In this document: in pieces, positions 33,501-45,559 of the stretch
How the letters are laid out: each line of letters begins with the position of its first letter
Numbering within the stretch: the first letter of the stretch is position 1
Notes under the pieces: model-generated
Told to the model about the DNA's origin: nothing
The model's input: only the letters and a program-made list of their open reading frames with translations
The model's database searches: none
NCBI GenBank assembly: GCA_001692895.1
Contig: KV748228.1
Span: 125,344 to 189,343 of the forward strand
Source: Cenococcum geophilum 1.58
Lineage: Eukaryota > Ascomycota > Dothideomycetes > Gloniales > Gloniaceae
Direction of reading: 5' to 3'
DNA: 64,000 nt
Program-made: the position numbers and the translations under genes

Positions 33501-34640
33501 GACTTTTAAAGCCACTACCTGTTCCGGACCAAAGATAAAAGGATATTTTAATTAACTTTGTTGTTAATCTCTCCGTAAGTAAAGGCTGTATAAACATTAT
33601 AGTAGTTATAGACCAACTATTTAAGATAAGACACTTAATCGCCTACCCTAATATATCAATATATGCTATTACCCGACTATTCCTAAATTACGTATAAAAA
33701 CTCCACGGACTCCCTAAAACGATTATCTCCGATAAAGGCAGCCAATTTATCTCTATATTCTGGAAAGAACTAACTACTTAACTTTGCATTAAGGCACTGT
33801 TGTCTACCGCATATTACCTAGAAACGGATAGTTAAACGGAACGTATAAATGCTATAATAGAATAGTATATTCGGATATACACGTTATACCTATAAGATAA
33901 CTGGATTAACTGGCTTATATTTACTAAGTTTACCGTAAATAATTCCATCTTAGAAACTATAAAGGTCTCTCCATTCCTGGCCAACTACGGTTAGCATCTA
34001 CGAATGGGTTTTAAACCCTTTAGTAACGTCCTTTGCCCCGCTTATTACGCCTTATAAGTTATAAAAGCAAATAAATTCGTAGAGAAGATAGAGGAATTAT
34101 AATAGTTCCTTACTAACGAAATTATATAGGCTTAATCTGTCTATAAAGCCGCAGCGAATAAGAAATAAACCCTAGCACTAGCCTATTAAGTTAGTAATTT
34201 TATCTGGCTAGACACAAGAAATCTAAACACAAAATAACCTATTAAGAAACTTAATTGGAAGAACGCCGGCCCTTATAAGGTCGAAAAGGTTATCTCCCCT
34301 TATATCTACCGACTAAAGCTCCTTAATACGGTTAAAATCCACCCCGTATTCTATACGTTAGTCCTCCACCATACTGCCCCTATATTAGACGCCCTGCCTA
34401 AACAAATATAGGACCCTCCCCTACCAGTTAAAATAGATGGTAAGGACGAGTACTTTATTAAAAAGATTAATAATATTAAGCATAATAAACGGAAACGCTA
34501 ATATATGTACCTTATAAAGTAGAGAGGCTATACTAAGCCCTTATAGAAACCCGTTAACTCTATAGGACTTATATAAGCCGCAGAAGACTTTTATAAACTT
34601 TACCTAGAACTACCATAGCCCTACCTCGTAGAAGCTCGAG
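30600..34640 (+). pseudogene. Gypsy D pol: protease, RT, RNase H, integrase, chromodomain
   Basis: The protease-like segment near 30670-30900 reads LINIGASGIGFIN, where the active-site Asp of DSGA is now Asn. RT spans about 31620-32430: [25 protein letters not shown], then TAYINDILIYS with the first catalytic Asp changed (AAT 32090-32092, second Asp kept). The MITE at 32302-32427 breaks WQEPKN. RNase H follows (32640-33010), then the zinc-binding LKHVYNLLVAGHPG, the integrase core (INFVVNLSVSKG, IISDKGSQFISIFWKEL with its Asp kept) and a chromodomain near 34430-34620. It is in the -1 frame relative to gag. Confidence 0.87.
32302..32427. mobile_element. 126-bp hAT-like MITE in the RT of Gypsy D
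   Basis: Flanked by an 8-bp duplication: right copy CAAGAACC (32428-32435), left copy TAAGAACT (32294-32301), identical apart from two C-to-T changes. Short inverted ends are GTCAGGTGAC and, reverse complement, TGAGGTGAC. The interior is GC-balanced and shows no RIP damage. The equivalent position in D' (near 16700) has no insertion. Superfamily is inferred from the 8-bp duplication only. Confidence 0.85.
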
Positions 34641-34656
34641 TTTAAAGGGGGGGTAC

Positions 34657-35058
34657 TGTTACGGGATACCTCCGTAACACCTTATATACGTTTACCTGTT
34701 TCTACTAACTTAGTAACTAAAGACTAACCACGAGATTGCCGTAATCCACGGCAATTTATAATAATTTGCCGTTTTCTACTATATTCCGCTATATTCCACC
34801 AAATTCTACTAAGTTTACCGAATTCTACTAAGTTCTAACCGAATTCTGCTAAGTTCTGCTAGGACTATAACCCGAAGCCTATTCTGCCCTATATATGTAT
34901 TAACTAAGAAACCAAGTTAACGATATATACCCTTTTCCCCCTATTCCCTTACCTTTTCTCCTTATGCAACGTCTTAACCTTATTATGTAGTTTATGTACA
35001 TAGCTTAATAATATCTACTTCGCTATATATTATTACCGCTTATGCTCGCTCTATAACA
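34657..35058 (+). repeat. 3' LTR of Gypsy D (402 bp)
   Basis: Starts TGTTACGGGATACCTCCGTA and ends CTCGCTCTATAACA. Same length as the 5' LTR. It follows TTTAAAGGGGGGGTAC, the polypurine tract. Confidence 0.95.
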
Positions 35059-35063
35059 ATTTA

Positions 35064-35525
35064 GCAGCAATATAAATACCCCCTACCGCGGGTAGTAGAG
35101 GTTTATATCTCCTAATAAAATAAACTCTATACCTTTGGCCCCTAGTAAGCTTATTACTAATATAATATTCTCTGTTTATAGGACCCCTTTAAACCTAAGG
35201 TTATATACATTATTAATTTATACCGGCCCCCTATATATCTAGATTATTATAACTATAATATCTAGGTTAACTGCCTGCTATAACTATAAGGATAGGCTAA
35301 CAGCCTTACTAATTATAAAGCATACGCGTATAGCTGCTTTTAGTTTGTATAGGAGCTAGAATCCTTAGGGGCAGTATATTAATTATATATAAGTATTATA
35401 ATACGGCTCTTATATAGNAAGNATATAGTGTTTCTCTAGGTTTAGACTGTCTAGTAAGGGTCTTACAAGACAGTGATTTGTATTACCGCAGTTATACTAT
35501 ATAATAGATAGATAGCGGACTCCTA
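35064..35525 (-). pseudogene. LINE ORF2: N-terminal endonuclease part
   Basis: AP-endonuclease-like domain that would nick the target. The frame opens near 35510 with IIQYNCGNTNHCLVRPLLDS, equivalent to the QYNVRKSR start of the family, then an LAIQEP-type box (the catalytic Glu region) near 35400. Just before the Gypsy D junction it reads FILLGDINLYYPRQG, the GDFNLHH motif with its Asp kept. One ambiguous base lies at 35417 and another at 35421. The rest of the domain continues at 28865 beyond Gypsy D. Confidence 0.78.
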
Positions 35526-35999
35526 GCGAGGGTCCTTTATCTCTCCTTTATTCCTTACTTTTTCTATTTTCACTTTCTCTAGGATATTTAGAACTTCTAT
35601 CTCTTATATTTACGCCCTAGTCACTACTTATTTTATATAAAGCTTTTTATTCCCATGTCTTATATTCCTACTAGCCTATCTATATTTAAATCTATTATTA
35701 TCTTTAGTTCTTCCCCTGTTCTTACTAGTTAGCTATATACCCTTTATAGGTTGGCTATAAATATTATATTTACCGCGTTAAGTCTAATTCTTAATTATCC
35801 TAGTCTTAAGCTTACTGTCGCTGTCCATAGGGGTCTTCCTATAGGGCGTCCTCTCCCTTATATCCCTATTTAGTCTAGTAATATCGCGCGGCGTCGCTTT
35901 TAGCCCGTTAAGGCTTAGGATAGCTAGCCTAGCCCCCTAGTGTTAAAGGTAGGAAACGTTAGGAAGGCACTTACGTTCCTTTAGCTTATTGCTTATTGT

Positions 36000-37350
36000 T
36001 TCTATTTATATAACCTAGCGTATAGTTACTCCCATAGCTGTTAAGCCCTTACCTTTTATCTTCTATATTTAATATAGTCTTCCTTTTCCTACGCCTTATA
36101 TATACCTTAGTGGGAGTTTACGTATTTTATTTAGTCTTAATTTAAGTAGTATCTTATATTATAGGGGCCTATATAGTGGCCGCAGCATACCTATACTGCG
36201 TATGTAGATTAAGTATAACCCTATTATATATAGCGATAGCATTATTTTAGGCAGAGTCTATAGTTATAGAGCCTTATATTATATATAAGGCTATTTATAA
36301 TAAGGAGTTTTTAAATAAGGAGTTTTTGCATTCCTAGTATATATATACTAACAATAAGGGAGCTATGTGTTTAGCTAGCGTCTCCTTAGTAAGTCTCTAG
36401 CGACCCTTATAACCTTTTATTATTCTTATTATATACTTAGTTTATATTTTCCTATTAAAGCTATTAGATTTAGGTAATCTTAAGTCCNAATATAAGGCGT
36501 TCCGTTTATTTTACTATTTTATATATAGTTGCTATATTATCTGCCTAGTGTCCCCTTTTTACCCTAAGGCTTAGGGGAACCACTAGGACTTTAACTAGGT
36601 AATTTTTATAGAGTACTTTTATACCAATATACTCTCCTAGCCTGTCCCCTACCCTTACAGCTTATTCCTTTACCTATTAGTCCTTTAGGGTAACTCTAAT
36701 ATCTTTGCTTTTAAGGTATTGGACTATAACAGCGTTATAGACCTCTTTATAAATCCTTATAAGGACTTCTATTTCTAATTATCCCCTAAGCCCCTCTAAT
36801 TTTTCTATATTTGGTTATATTATAATTATATAAACGGTTATTATCTTAAGGGGGGTAAGATCCCTATACTGTAGAAGCGCAGCTATAGCGGCCTAGGTAC
36901 GGTTCGCCGGTAAGGGGTGTTTTTATTTAATTTTAATTTTGCTTAGCCATTAGAGGATTTAATTAAGGGTTTATTAAAGGGGCGCCTAAGGTTTGCTAAA
37001 CTGGCGGAGCCATTCTACTAGCTATATTAGTTCGTTATAGCTAATGGTTATTCCCCTATAATTGCAGATACTAGATATATCTAATAGGCTTTATATTTTA
37101 TTAGATGCCTTCTTAATAAAGGTCTTCCTACTTTATAGTGTAGTATTTACCTGTTTTTATTATAGAGGGCTATTACTATGCGTGGTTCTGGCGGACGCAC
37201 GTAAGTACAAATTACCGTCATTTAACGTGTGCCTCCCTTGCGATGTATACATCTTAGGGGGATTCTCTAGGTGTTTTTTTAGGGTTCTTTTAGTTAGTTT
37301 TAGTCTTTTTGGGCCGGGTATAGCAAGAGCTCCTTTTTAGATCTTATATA
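36000..37350 (-). pseudogene. LINE ORF1 (gag-like) with three zinc knuckles
   Basis: RNA-binding protein of the LINE particle. The N-terminal part (37335-36880) reads KGALAIPGPKRLKLTKRTLK and HLENPPKMYTSQGRHTLNDG, then LLDISSICNYRGITISYNEL. The C-terminal zinc-knuckle region lies at about 36260-36050: CYRY....GYT.STY, then VCCGHYIGPYNIRYYLN, then IKYVNSH.GIYKA, equivalent to CCHC repeats in which several Cys and His codons have become Tyr (TGC to TAC, CAC to TAC). The plus-strand open frame at 37062-37340 is antisense to this and is not a gene. An ambiguous base lies at 36488. Confidence 0.75.
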
Positions 37351-37390
37351 AATTATTATCTAGGTAGAACTAGTACTATTATAGGTTAGT

Positions 37391-38264
37391 AGGGGTTAGG
37401 GTTTTATATATAACGATAGGGCTAAAATACGCTAAGGAATTAGCTTAAAAAAGTAGTTAGTAGAAGAATAAAGAGGTATATTAAATCAATAATAGAAAAA
37501 AAGAAAATCTTAATAATATATTAAAGATACGTCTAAAATTAGATAAAGGTTAATAATAGGAAGTAAGGTATTAAGGAAAAGGAACAGCTTAATAAGTAAA
37601 GTATCTTTATACTTTACTATCTAGTACCCTTTTAGTAAATAGCCGTAACCTTACCAATATAACTCCATTATAATAGTATTATTTAGGGAAAAGGAAACAC
37701 GCGTATAAGTTATTTAGCTATTACTTTTTTTATAAAAACTAATTATGCGGCTAGGGGAAGGTAATTAAGACGTTAATTAAATATATATATAGGTTAAATT
37801 ATACCTAAAGAATATTATAATATTAAAGAATAACGTTATAGAAGTTTTTAATAATTATATAATAGCTACAGGTACTATTATAAAGTATCCCTCTTATTTA
37901 CTAGGTTGTAAAGCTACGCTAATTATATAGTATAGGACTACTAGATTTAAAAGTATATATATTAATTTTTAAAAAGATAAGTCTCTTTAATTAACTAATT
38001 AATATCTTAATTATATTTAATAGCCTAAAGGTAAATATAGGAGTGATGCGTTAGTAATATAGGGGATTATAAAAAAGGATTAGACTATATCTTAATAGTT
38101 AAAGATAATGGTAAGCTAAGGCTCTATATATTAAATCCTATACTAAAAGGTTCTATAGAGCTATACTATAACACTAAATTACCTATAATACTTATAATTA
38201 ATTATAGACTAGTATAAAGGCTTAGAAATAAAATTATATAAAAATCCCTATATTAGCCTAGGTA
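37391..38264. other. unassigned AT-rich stretch left of Copia A
   Basis: No motif recognised. With TAA/TAG read as sense, the plus strand has a fairly open frame near 38060-38210 (LDYILIVKDNGKLRLYILNP) that I cannot name. It may be LINE 5' untranslated sequence, or the left part of the element whose 3' end lies at 59705-60232, since Copia A inserted between the two. Confidence 0.3.
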
Positions 38265-38269
38265 GTTAC

Positions 38270-38443
38270 TATTAGATAATCTGTATTCTATATAGCGTAG
38301 GACGTATATAAGTTACGTGCACGGGGCACGTATATTATAAATATCTTCATCTAAGCCTAGGGGCCCCACGTTAAAACACGATTAAGATCATTAATTAATT
38401 AACCTATTTTATTAATAAATAGCTCTATATAAACTATCTAACA
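38270..38443 (+). repeat. 5' LTR of Copia A (174 bp)
   Basis: Starts TATTAGATAATCTGTATTCT (ancestral TGTTAG) and ends AAACTATCTAACA. It differs from the 3' LTR at about 22 sites by my count, all transitions. Confidence 0.93.
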
Positions 38444-38479
38444 GTTATAAGCCCGGTCCGCCGACACAAGAAGCTATTT

Positions 38480-38981
38480 AGCTATTACTTAATTATTTAA
38501 AGAAATTCTACCTTATTATTAGACTCTAATACCTTATTGTTAAAGGACGCAGACTCTATCAGAAATTCTACCTCAATTGTCATAGGACGAGATTCTATAA
38601 GATTCCACCTTAATCGTTAAAAGACAATCCTATTAACAAAATCTCATCTTAATTCCTTCTTTGCCTATTAGTTAAATAACTCTACCAAGGTTAAGTTTAT
38701 CTACTATGATTATCCTTAATAAGCTAGAAGACTAGGAGTAATAAATCTGGCAACTATAAGCCCTTATAGATAAATAAATTTGGGCCCACGTTAACCTAGA
38801 TAAGGGAGTACCTTAACGAGGTCTACTATAAGAACTACCCTATTTAGAAGTTATAAATTTTAATAAAAATGTAACCTTATATATATAGCTCTCGACGAAT
38901 TAATAGAGGGCGTATAAGAATAGTAGATAATACTATAACTAGGATATAAAGTATTTCCTAAAATAAGAAGAGCACCTTTAA
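38480..38981 (+). pseudogene. Copia A gag, N-terminal fragment before the Gypsy B insertion
   Basis: The plus strand translates, with TAA/TAG as sense, to a Gln/Leu-rich segment (WAHVNLDKGVPQRG, then YFLKQEEHL) as expected for Copia gag; no hallmark motif lies here. The frame meets the Gypsy B junction at 38981 and gag resumes after 55273. The first part (38480-38640) contains repeated GATTCYAYCTTAATTGTTA-like blocks and may be leader. Confidence 0.5.
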
Positions 38982-39400
38982 TGTTACGGACGCTTTAAGT
39001 ACGATATTACGACTACTTGGAGAAGAGTTAGAGGAAGCTAGTTAGTTAATTTAGGCACGGTTTAGGATAAAACTAGTAGAGCTATATAATAAGGAATAGT
39101 AGCTAAGGTTATATAACGTTGTACGCAGTATACGCAGTGTATAAAGGGAACGTATGTATAATACGTATAACACGTACCTTATGTATAAAGGGGATTTCTT
39201 AGGAGTACGGTTATGTATTTAAAGGACTATAGTCCCTACCTAGATAGTTCTCTCCTTTATAGTAAATCTTAGAATATAATTAGAGTTAATCTATTAGGCA
39301 ACTACTCTACTAGTTATTATTATGTTGTTAACTATTCTATACCTATATACCTAGTCCATTAATAAGTTTACCATAGTCCCTACTATAAGGCTTTGTTATA
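38982..39400 (+). repeat. 5' LTR of Gypsy B (419 bp)
   Basis: Starts TGTTACGGACGCTTTAAGTA and ends ATAAGGCTTTGTTATA (ancestral end TTACA). It contains CATAACCGTACTCC-type sequence near the middle on the opposite strand. Confidence 0.93.
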
Positions 39401-39439
39401 TATTTACTACCAAGGTTATAGTAAAAGAAGTTAAATAAT

Positions 39440-40560
39440 ATGCCACTAAAAGCACTAGCCACAACGCCGTTAACAGCAGCAACTATATCGAGATTAGGTA
39501 ATAACACTAGTATAGCAGAAGATACTAACTCTTAATTAGTTACCGTTAGATAATTATAGGAAATAGTTAACCGATTAACAGATAACAATAAAATACTTAA
39601 AGAAAGGATTAGTGGGATCGGAGCAGCTAAGGTTAAGTTACCCTTAATTAAGCAATTCTTAGGAGAAAAGTTAAAGCTTAAGGGATTCCTTACGTAAATA
39701 CACTTTAAGGTAACGTAAGAGGGAGTTAAACTAGGAACGCCTATAGATTAAGTCGCTTACGTAGGATTATTCTTAACAGGAAGGGCACTTAAGTAGTTTA
39801 AACCTTATCTTATAGAAATATAAGAATATAGTATAATAACTACTAATTAAAAGGTCCGGTATATATTCTTAAGCTAAAATAGGTTTATAGAACAATTAAC
39901 GCAAATATTTAGAGACCTAGAGGCAACTATAATAGTAGAAAGAAAGCTTTAAAACCTAGTATAGAGAACTTTAGCAATTAAGTATATAACGTAGTTTTAA
40001 ACGTTAGTAATATAGGTTAAATGGAATAATAAGGCGCTTATGGCATAGTATAAGTAAGGACTTAAGGCAAAAGTCTAGGACGTAATTATCCTAATAGAAG
40101 ATGCGGATACTTTTAAGAATTTAATTAATTAAGCAATTAAGATTAATAATAGGATCTACTAAAGAGAGCAGACTAAGAAGGGTTAGGATAGAGTTCTATA
40201 GTTATATAAGGCGCAGAGTACGCAGTAATAAAGTTAAAGTTAAAAACTATAGTATAGCGCAGAGCTAATGGACCTAAGTAGTATTAAAGAAAATAGGAAA
40301 TGAAATAAATAACTATAGAAACCCAGAGGATAAGGATTAAGTAATTAAAGGTTTAAGGAGTAAAGGCTAAACTAGGAATCTTAATAGCAGAAGATATTTA
40401 GGCGGACTCTATAGCAAGAAAAATGGTTTAAAAAGGGAGCTTATATAAATTGCGGAAAATAGGGTTATTACGTTAAAGACTATAAAAGTAGTTAGAGTTA
40501 CTATATAGTAAAAGGGATAAGACTAGTAGAAGATATATATATATAGAGGGATAATAATAT
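39440..40560 (+). pseudogene. Gypsy B gag with zinc knuckle
   Basis: ATG at 39440 (MPLKALATTPLTAATISRLG) is the first in-frame start after the LTR. The frame runs without net shift to the knuckle at 40439-40483, reading AYINCGK.GYYVKDYK: the ancestral CxxC, His and last Cys are altered to Tyr except for one Cys (codon 335 is TAT). The middle contains IKQFLGEKLKLKGFLTQIHF and FLTGRALKQFKPYL, capsid-like segments shared by fungal Gypsy gags. Interruptions are TAA/TAG. Confidence 0.83.
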
Positions 40561-43500
40561 ACTATAAGGAACAAAAGAGTGTTTAATTAAAAGTTTTGCG
40601 TTTTATTATAATAACGTATACTAAGTTTATAAAGACGCTAAGTATGGCGTAAGCTATTAGCTGTAGGAGCTATACCCTATAGGATATAGAGGAACTAATA
40701 AACTAGTTCGCAGATTGGATATTAAAGATAACGAATTTAATATAGGCGAAATATTCTATAACGACAAGGTAATAAAAGTAGCTTACTAGGAGTATATAGA
40801 CCTTAGAGGTGTTATATAAGAGGTAGAGGATAATTCTACTATAGAATAGGGAATATTAGTAGGGATTAAGACCCTACTAGATGTAATATCTATCGCTTTG
40901 TAAGATATAAGAGAAGTAGGGTAGTAAACCACTTCAGCACTTAATAAAGGCAAAAGGCTAAAGACTTAAGATTCTTAAGACGAGATATAAGATAACTAAG
41001 ATTCTTAAGATAAGATAAGGTAAGCTTAAGAACCTATAATAGACGATAACTAATAGAGTAGAGCAACGGCTTAGTTTAGCGATATATAAATAAGCTTAAG
41101 ACGAAGTTTCCTAAAGATATAAGATTCTTAAGACGAGATAAGTGAGATTTAAGACTCTTAAGACGAGATAAGAACACTAGTAAAGCCTAGTTAGACTAAG
41201 GCTAGAGTAAAGCTTAAAATAGAAGTAAGTTTAGGATTAAAAATCTTATAGGACTAAGATTCTAGCAATAGAATAAGGACTATTAAAGAAATTACGAGTA
41301 AGGCTTAGCAACCGAATTAAATTATTAATACTAAGATTAAGAAGTATGAAGACTTTAAGGATCTATCTATAAGACGTAAACTAAAAGAAACCATAGAGAA
41401 ATTTAGGTAAAGAATTATTGCATAGCAAGAATAGAAACTAGATAAGAAATCTAGTATACTAGAACGTATAAGGGATAAAGCACTAGTATAAAGAATTACT
41501 AATAGGCCTAGAGTAGGCATACTAAATGCTAAGCAGTTTACTAAACTAGAAGATAAAGAGGATTTAGGGATCCCTATTAGGTTTAAAGAACGATATATAA
41601 AGGGCTGTTATAACATAGTAATAAGAAGATACTTCCTTACGGATAAGCTGTATATACTTTAGTAGCTATACTAAAAGTGGTATAGACAACGATATAATAA
41701 TAAGTAGGAAGATTTCTATATATAGTTAGATAAGCGAGTTATCTAAAATTACCCGATTATAGAGAAGGCTATAACTTATATTAAAGGAGCCTTAATTATA
41801 ATATTAAAGGATCTAGAAGAATAATTAGAGGACTAGAAAAGTAAAAGATATATTTTAATACTTGCGAATAAAGTTATAACGTTTAGATTAATACGGTAAA
41901 GGTTTAAACTTAAGGATAAAGATAAGTTAAGAGTTAACCTAAAGTACCTAGTATATTATACGCTATTATAGATTGCATATATAGACGATATATATAAAAT
42001 GCATAAGAATCTAAAAGAAAAGGATTAAAAATACCCTATAAGGATGTATTAGGCGCTAAATAAGTAATAGTATAGGAATGCTAAGTATATATATAGATGG
42101 CATTTAATAGAAGTTTAAGAGTTAGGAGACTTAATACTTTAGCTAAAAAGATTTCTTACGGAAGAATGCTTAGACGGATAATAGTAGTAGGAATGCCTAG
42201 AGAATACGTGTCTATAGTATATTAAAGATAAAAAGCGAACTAGGTATTAGCTAAAGGACGAGCTAAGTATAATAGGATTAAGTAGCTAATAGTTGGGAAA
42301 AGTAGAGGCCTATAGGACTAGAGGGAGCTAGTAGTAGAGCCTTAGACCCTTAAAGGAATTTAAGAATAATACCTAAATTTATAAGTTAATTAGTAAGATT
42401 AGTAGTTTAAAGCGCTAATAGATAGTTAAGCAACAAGGAACTATATCTTATTAATAATAGTTAAGAGAATAGGATTACCTTATAGATAGAAGGAGCAACC
42501 TTACCTATTAGTTATAATTTTAGGAGATCTAATAGCCTATAGAGGAGGGATTATTAATCTTAAAACGGGACCTATTTAGATAACTATTAAAGGGAGATAA
42601 ATTAAGATGTCTTTTAATATCCTACTATTAGGACAGGATAAGGCAGTATTAGGTATGCCTTAGTTATAAGAATATAACTTAAGGATTAATTGGATTATAG
42701 GACAGGTTAATATTAGAGATACTTAACGCCGTAAAATACAATAATAAACTAAGTTAGTATGGTACTAAGTTAGAGCAATATATAAAGAGACTAAGTAAGG
42801 CTTAAGTTATATACTAAAGAGATACTATAAATACGGTAAGAAACTATAGTTACCAGAAAGTAAAAAGCTGGTAGATTATATAGTATAGGACTATAAAATA
42901 GAGTTAGAACTAGGAATAAGTCTAAGGTTCTTTTTAACCTATAAGCTTACTTAAGAAGAGGCGAGCGCACTAAAAGAGTTTATTTAAGAAAACTTACGAA
43001 AGGGATATATTAGACTATCGCAGTTATTAGTAGGTTATCCAGTACTATTTATACCAAAGAAGAACGGAAAACTTAGGTTATGCATTAACTGTAGATAGTT
43101 AAATAGCATTACTTAAAAGGATAGGTATCCTTTACCCTTAATTAGCGAAATCTAAGACTGGATAGGTAATATATAAATTTTTATAAAGATAGATCTAAGA
43201 TAGGCGTACTATTAGATTAGAATTAAGGAAGGTAATAAATAAAAGGCAGCTTTTAGGTTAAGAAAAAGACTATATAAACTATTAGTTATATAATTTAGGT
43301 TAATAAATGCACTAGTAACGTTTTAAAAATGAATTAATAGTGTGTTAGGAGAACACCTTAATGAGTTTATTATGGTATACCTTAATAATATTATTATCTA
43401 CTTAATAACTAAGGAAGAATACGGGGAATACGTTAAATGGGTCTTAAAGAGACTATAGGAAGAATAGATGCTAGTAGTAATTAAGAAATGCGAGTTCTTT

Positions 43501-45338
43501 ATAAGGAAGACCAATTTCGTTAGATTTATTATTAAACTAGGTTATATTAGTATGGACCTAAAGAAGATTAAAGCTATAGTGAGTTAGTAAGAATTAGAGA
43601 ATATAATGCAGTTAAGGTTATTCTTAGGGTTTTGCAACTACTATAGAAAGTTTATAGTATAGTAGTTAAAGAACATTAAACTATTTACTAGGCTTATAAA
43701 GAAAGAGGAATTATAGGTATAGGGAGATAAATAAAAGAAGTTATTTAAGGAACTTAAGGAGTTATTTACCTAAGAACTAATCCTTAAAATCTATTAACTA
43801 GGGTTAGATATGGTTGTAGAGATAAACGTATTAAACTACGCACTAGGAGTATGCTTACTATAGAGGTATAAGGATACATGGCACCCAGTAGCATATTATA
43901 ATAGAAAGATAACACTACTAAAATTAAACTATAACGTCTATAATAAGGAGTTATTAGGTATAGTTATAGTATTTAAGGAATAGAGAGCATTCTTATAAGG
44001 CGTAAAGAAACTATTTATAATTAAAATAGATTATAAGAACCTAATAGGGTTCTTAATAACGAAAGAACTTAATTAAAGATAAGTTAGATAGGTAGAAATG
44101 CTTATAGAATACTATTTTAAGATTTAGTATACTAAGGCAACTAAGAATATAAGAGCAGATGTACTTAGTAGAAAGGCTAAACTATAAAATAACGAGAAAC
44201 TATTAGGAGAAATACTATATAGAGATAAGGATAGACTAATTAGATATAATTACCCTAAACTAGTAGCAACTTAAGAGAATAATAAACTAGGAAGAGTCTA
44301 TAAGACACTAGAAAGCTTTTAGGCATAAAGAATCTTTAAAATATAGTTAGAAGAATAGCTAGAATATTTAGGAGAAGAAATACTATATAAGTATAAAGAG
44401 GTAAGGTATATTCTAAGAAGCATAGCAAAACATTTTATAGAAGATTTCTATAAGGGAATAACTTAAGGACATAATGGAGTAATAGGCTTAGTGTTAAGAC
44501 TTTAAAAAGAGTATATTATTAACGGAATCTAGAATATTATAAGGAAAGTTATAAAGAAATATCTAGATTGCTAAAGGAATAAACTAATAAGGCATAAGCT
44601 ATATAGAGGGCTATAACCTATTAAAATACTAGAGAGACTATAGGAGGTCATATTATAGGACTTTATTATTAAGTTATTAAAGTTAAGAGATCGTATTACC
44701 GGATAAGATTATAACGTAATTTTAGTAATAGTAGACAAGCTTATAAAGTGGGGATACTTTATAGCATATATAGAAGAAATATTAGTAGAAGATGTCGCTA
44801 GAATCTATATTAAGGAAGTATTTATAAAATATAGAGTACTAAATAAAATCATATTAGATAGAGATCTAAAATTTATAGCAGTATTTTAGGAGATATTCTT
44901 AGCGGAGTAAGAAGTTAGAGTAGTAACTTTTACTATATATTATCCGCAGACAGACGGTTAAACAAAAAGATTAAATTAGATACTAGAGTAGTATCTAAGG
45001 CACTATATTAATTACGCATAGAATAATTAGGTATCGCTATTACTAATTATATAGTTTATATATAATATAACACTATAGGAAGGAATAGGCATATTACTAT
45101 TTAAGGCAAATTATGGATATAAGCTAAAAATATCGTTGTTACTATAATAAGTGAAGAAAATAAGTAGTATAGCTAAAGAAAGAATAAAGACGTTAATAAA
45201 CCTTTATATAAACCTTATAAAATTAGTAAAGAAAGTATAAGAGAGAATAAAAAAGTACTATAATACTAAGAGATCTAAGGGACTAGATCTTAAGGAGGGA
45301 GATAAAGTATAGCTACTATACTTTAATTTTAAGAGTTA
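40561..45338 (+). pseudogene. Gypsy B pol: linker, RT, RNase H, integrase (left of Copia C)
   Basis: A long Lys/Gln/Asp-rich linker (40600-42900) contains repeated GACTCTTAAGACGAGATA blocks and no clear protease motif. RT starts about 42960: PVLFIPKKNGKLRLCINCRQ, DRYPLPLISEIQDWI, and the catalytic box MVYLNNIIIYL with both Asp codons AAT (43384-43389). RNase H is at about 43800-44170 (LLKLNYNVYNKELLGIVIVF). The integrase zinc-binding and core domains follow (44460-45260): GHNGVIGLV, VIVDKLIKWGYFIAY, LDRDLKFIAVF with its Asp kept, and YYPQTDGQTKRLNQILEQYL. RT is in the -1 frame relative to gag. Confidence 0.87.
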
Positions 45339-45343
45339 ACGAC

Positions 45344-45559
45344 TGTTGGGAATAAAGGCAAATGGTCACTATATGAGGCATATTGCCGTCACGTGTGGCA
45401 AGTTGCCGTTACGTACGGCAAGTTGCCATTACGTGCCGCCGCGGCACTAGCGTGGTAAGGAACCTTAGGTTCCTTACCCCTTTCTTTAAGAAGAATATAG
45501 AACAATCATTATACTATCTACGAACCGTAGCTACGTGATATCCCCTTATAAGTCCAACA
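45344..45559 (+). repeat. 5' LTR of Copia C (216 bp)
   Basis: TGTTGGGAATAAAGGCAAAT to CCTTATAAGTCCAACA, with inverted TGTTGG/CCAACA termini. It contains three GGCAAGTTGCCRTTACGTRC-like repeats. Confidence 0.97.

Larger units (their letters stand above)
28871..35058 (+). mobile_element. Gypsy D, complete LTR retrotransposon, 6,188 bp
   Basis: LTRs of 402 bp at 28871-29272 and 34657-35058, a polypurine tract (34644-34653) and a perfect 5-bp duplication ATTTA (28866-28870 and 35059-35063). It is inserted in the endonuclease region of the LINE. It is the reference copy for the D', D'' and 19614-20724 fragments. It carries a 126-bp MITE in RT. Confidence 0.95.
25891..37390 (-). mobile_element. 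Tad1-type LINE retrotransposon, minus strand, split by Gypsy D
   Basis: The minus strand has ORF1 with CCHC-type repeats, then ORF2 with an AP-like endonuclease and a non-LTR reverse transcriptase. Gypsy D (28871-35058, duplication ATTTA) is inserted in the endonuclease. Outer ends are approximate: the left end is where the C-terminal coding trace fades, the right end where the ORF1 N-terminus fades. Untranslated regions were not resolved. Confidence 0.82.

Noticed and set aside
37062..37340. 92-codon plus-strand frame, Cys/Phe-rich
   Set aside because: Antisense to the N-terminal part of LINE ORF1, which reads as a sensible basic protein on the minus strand.
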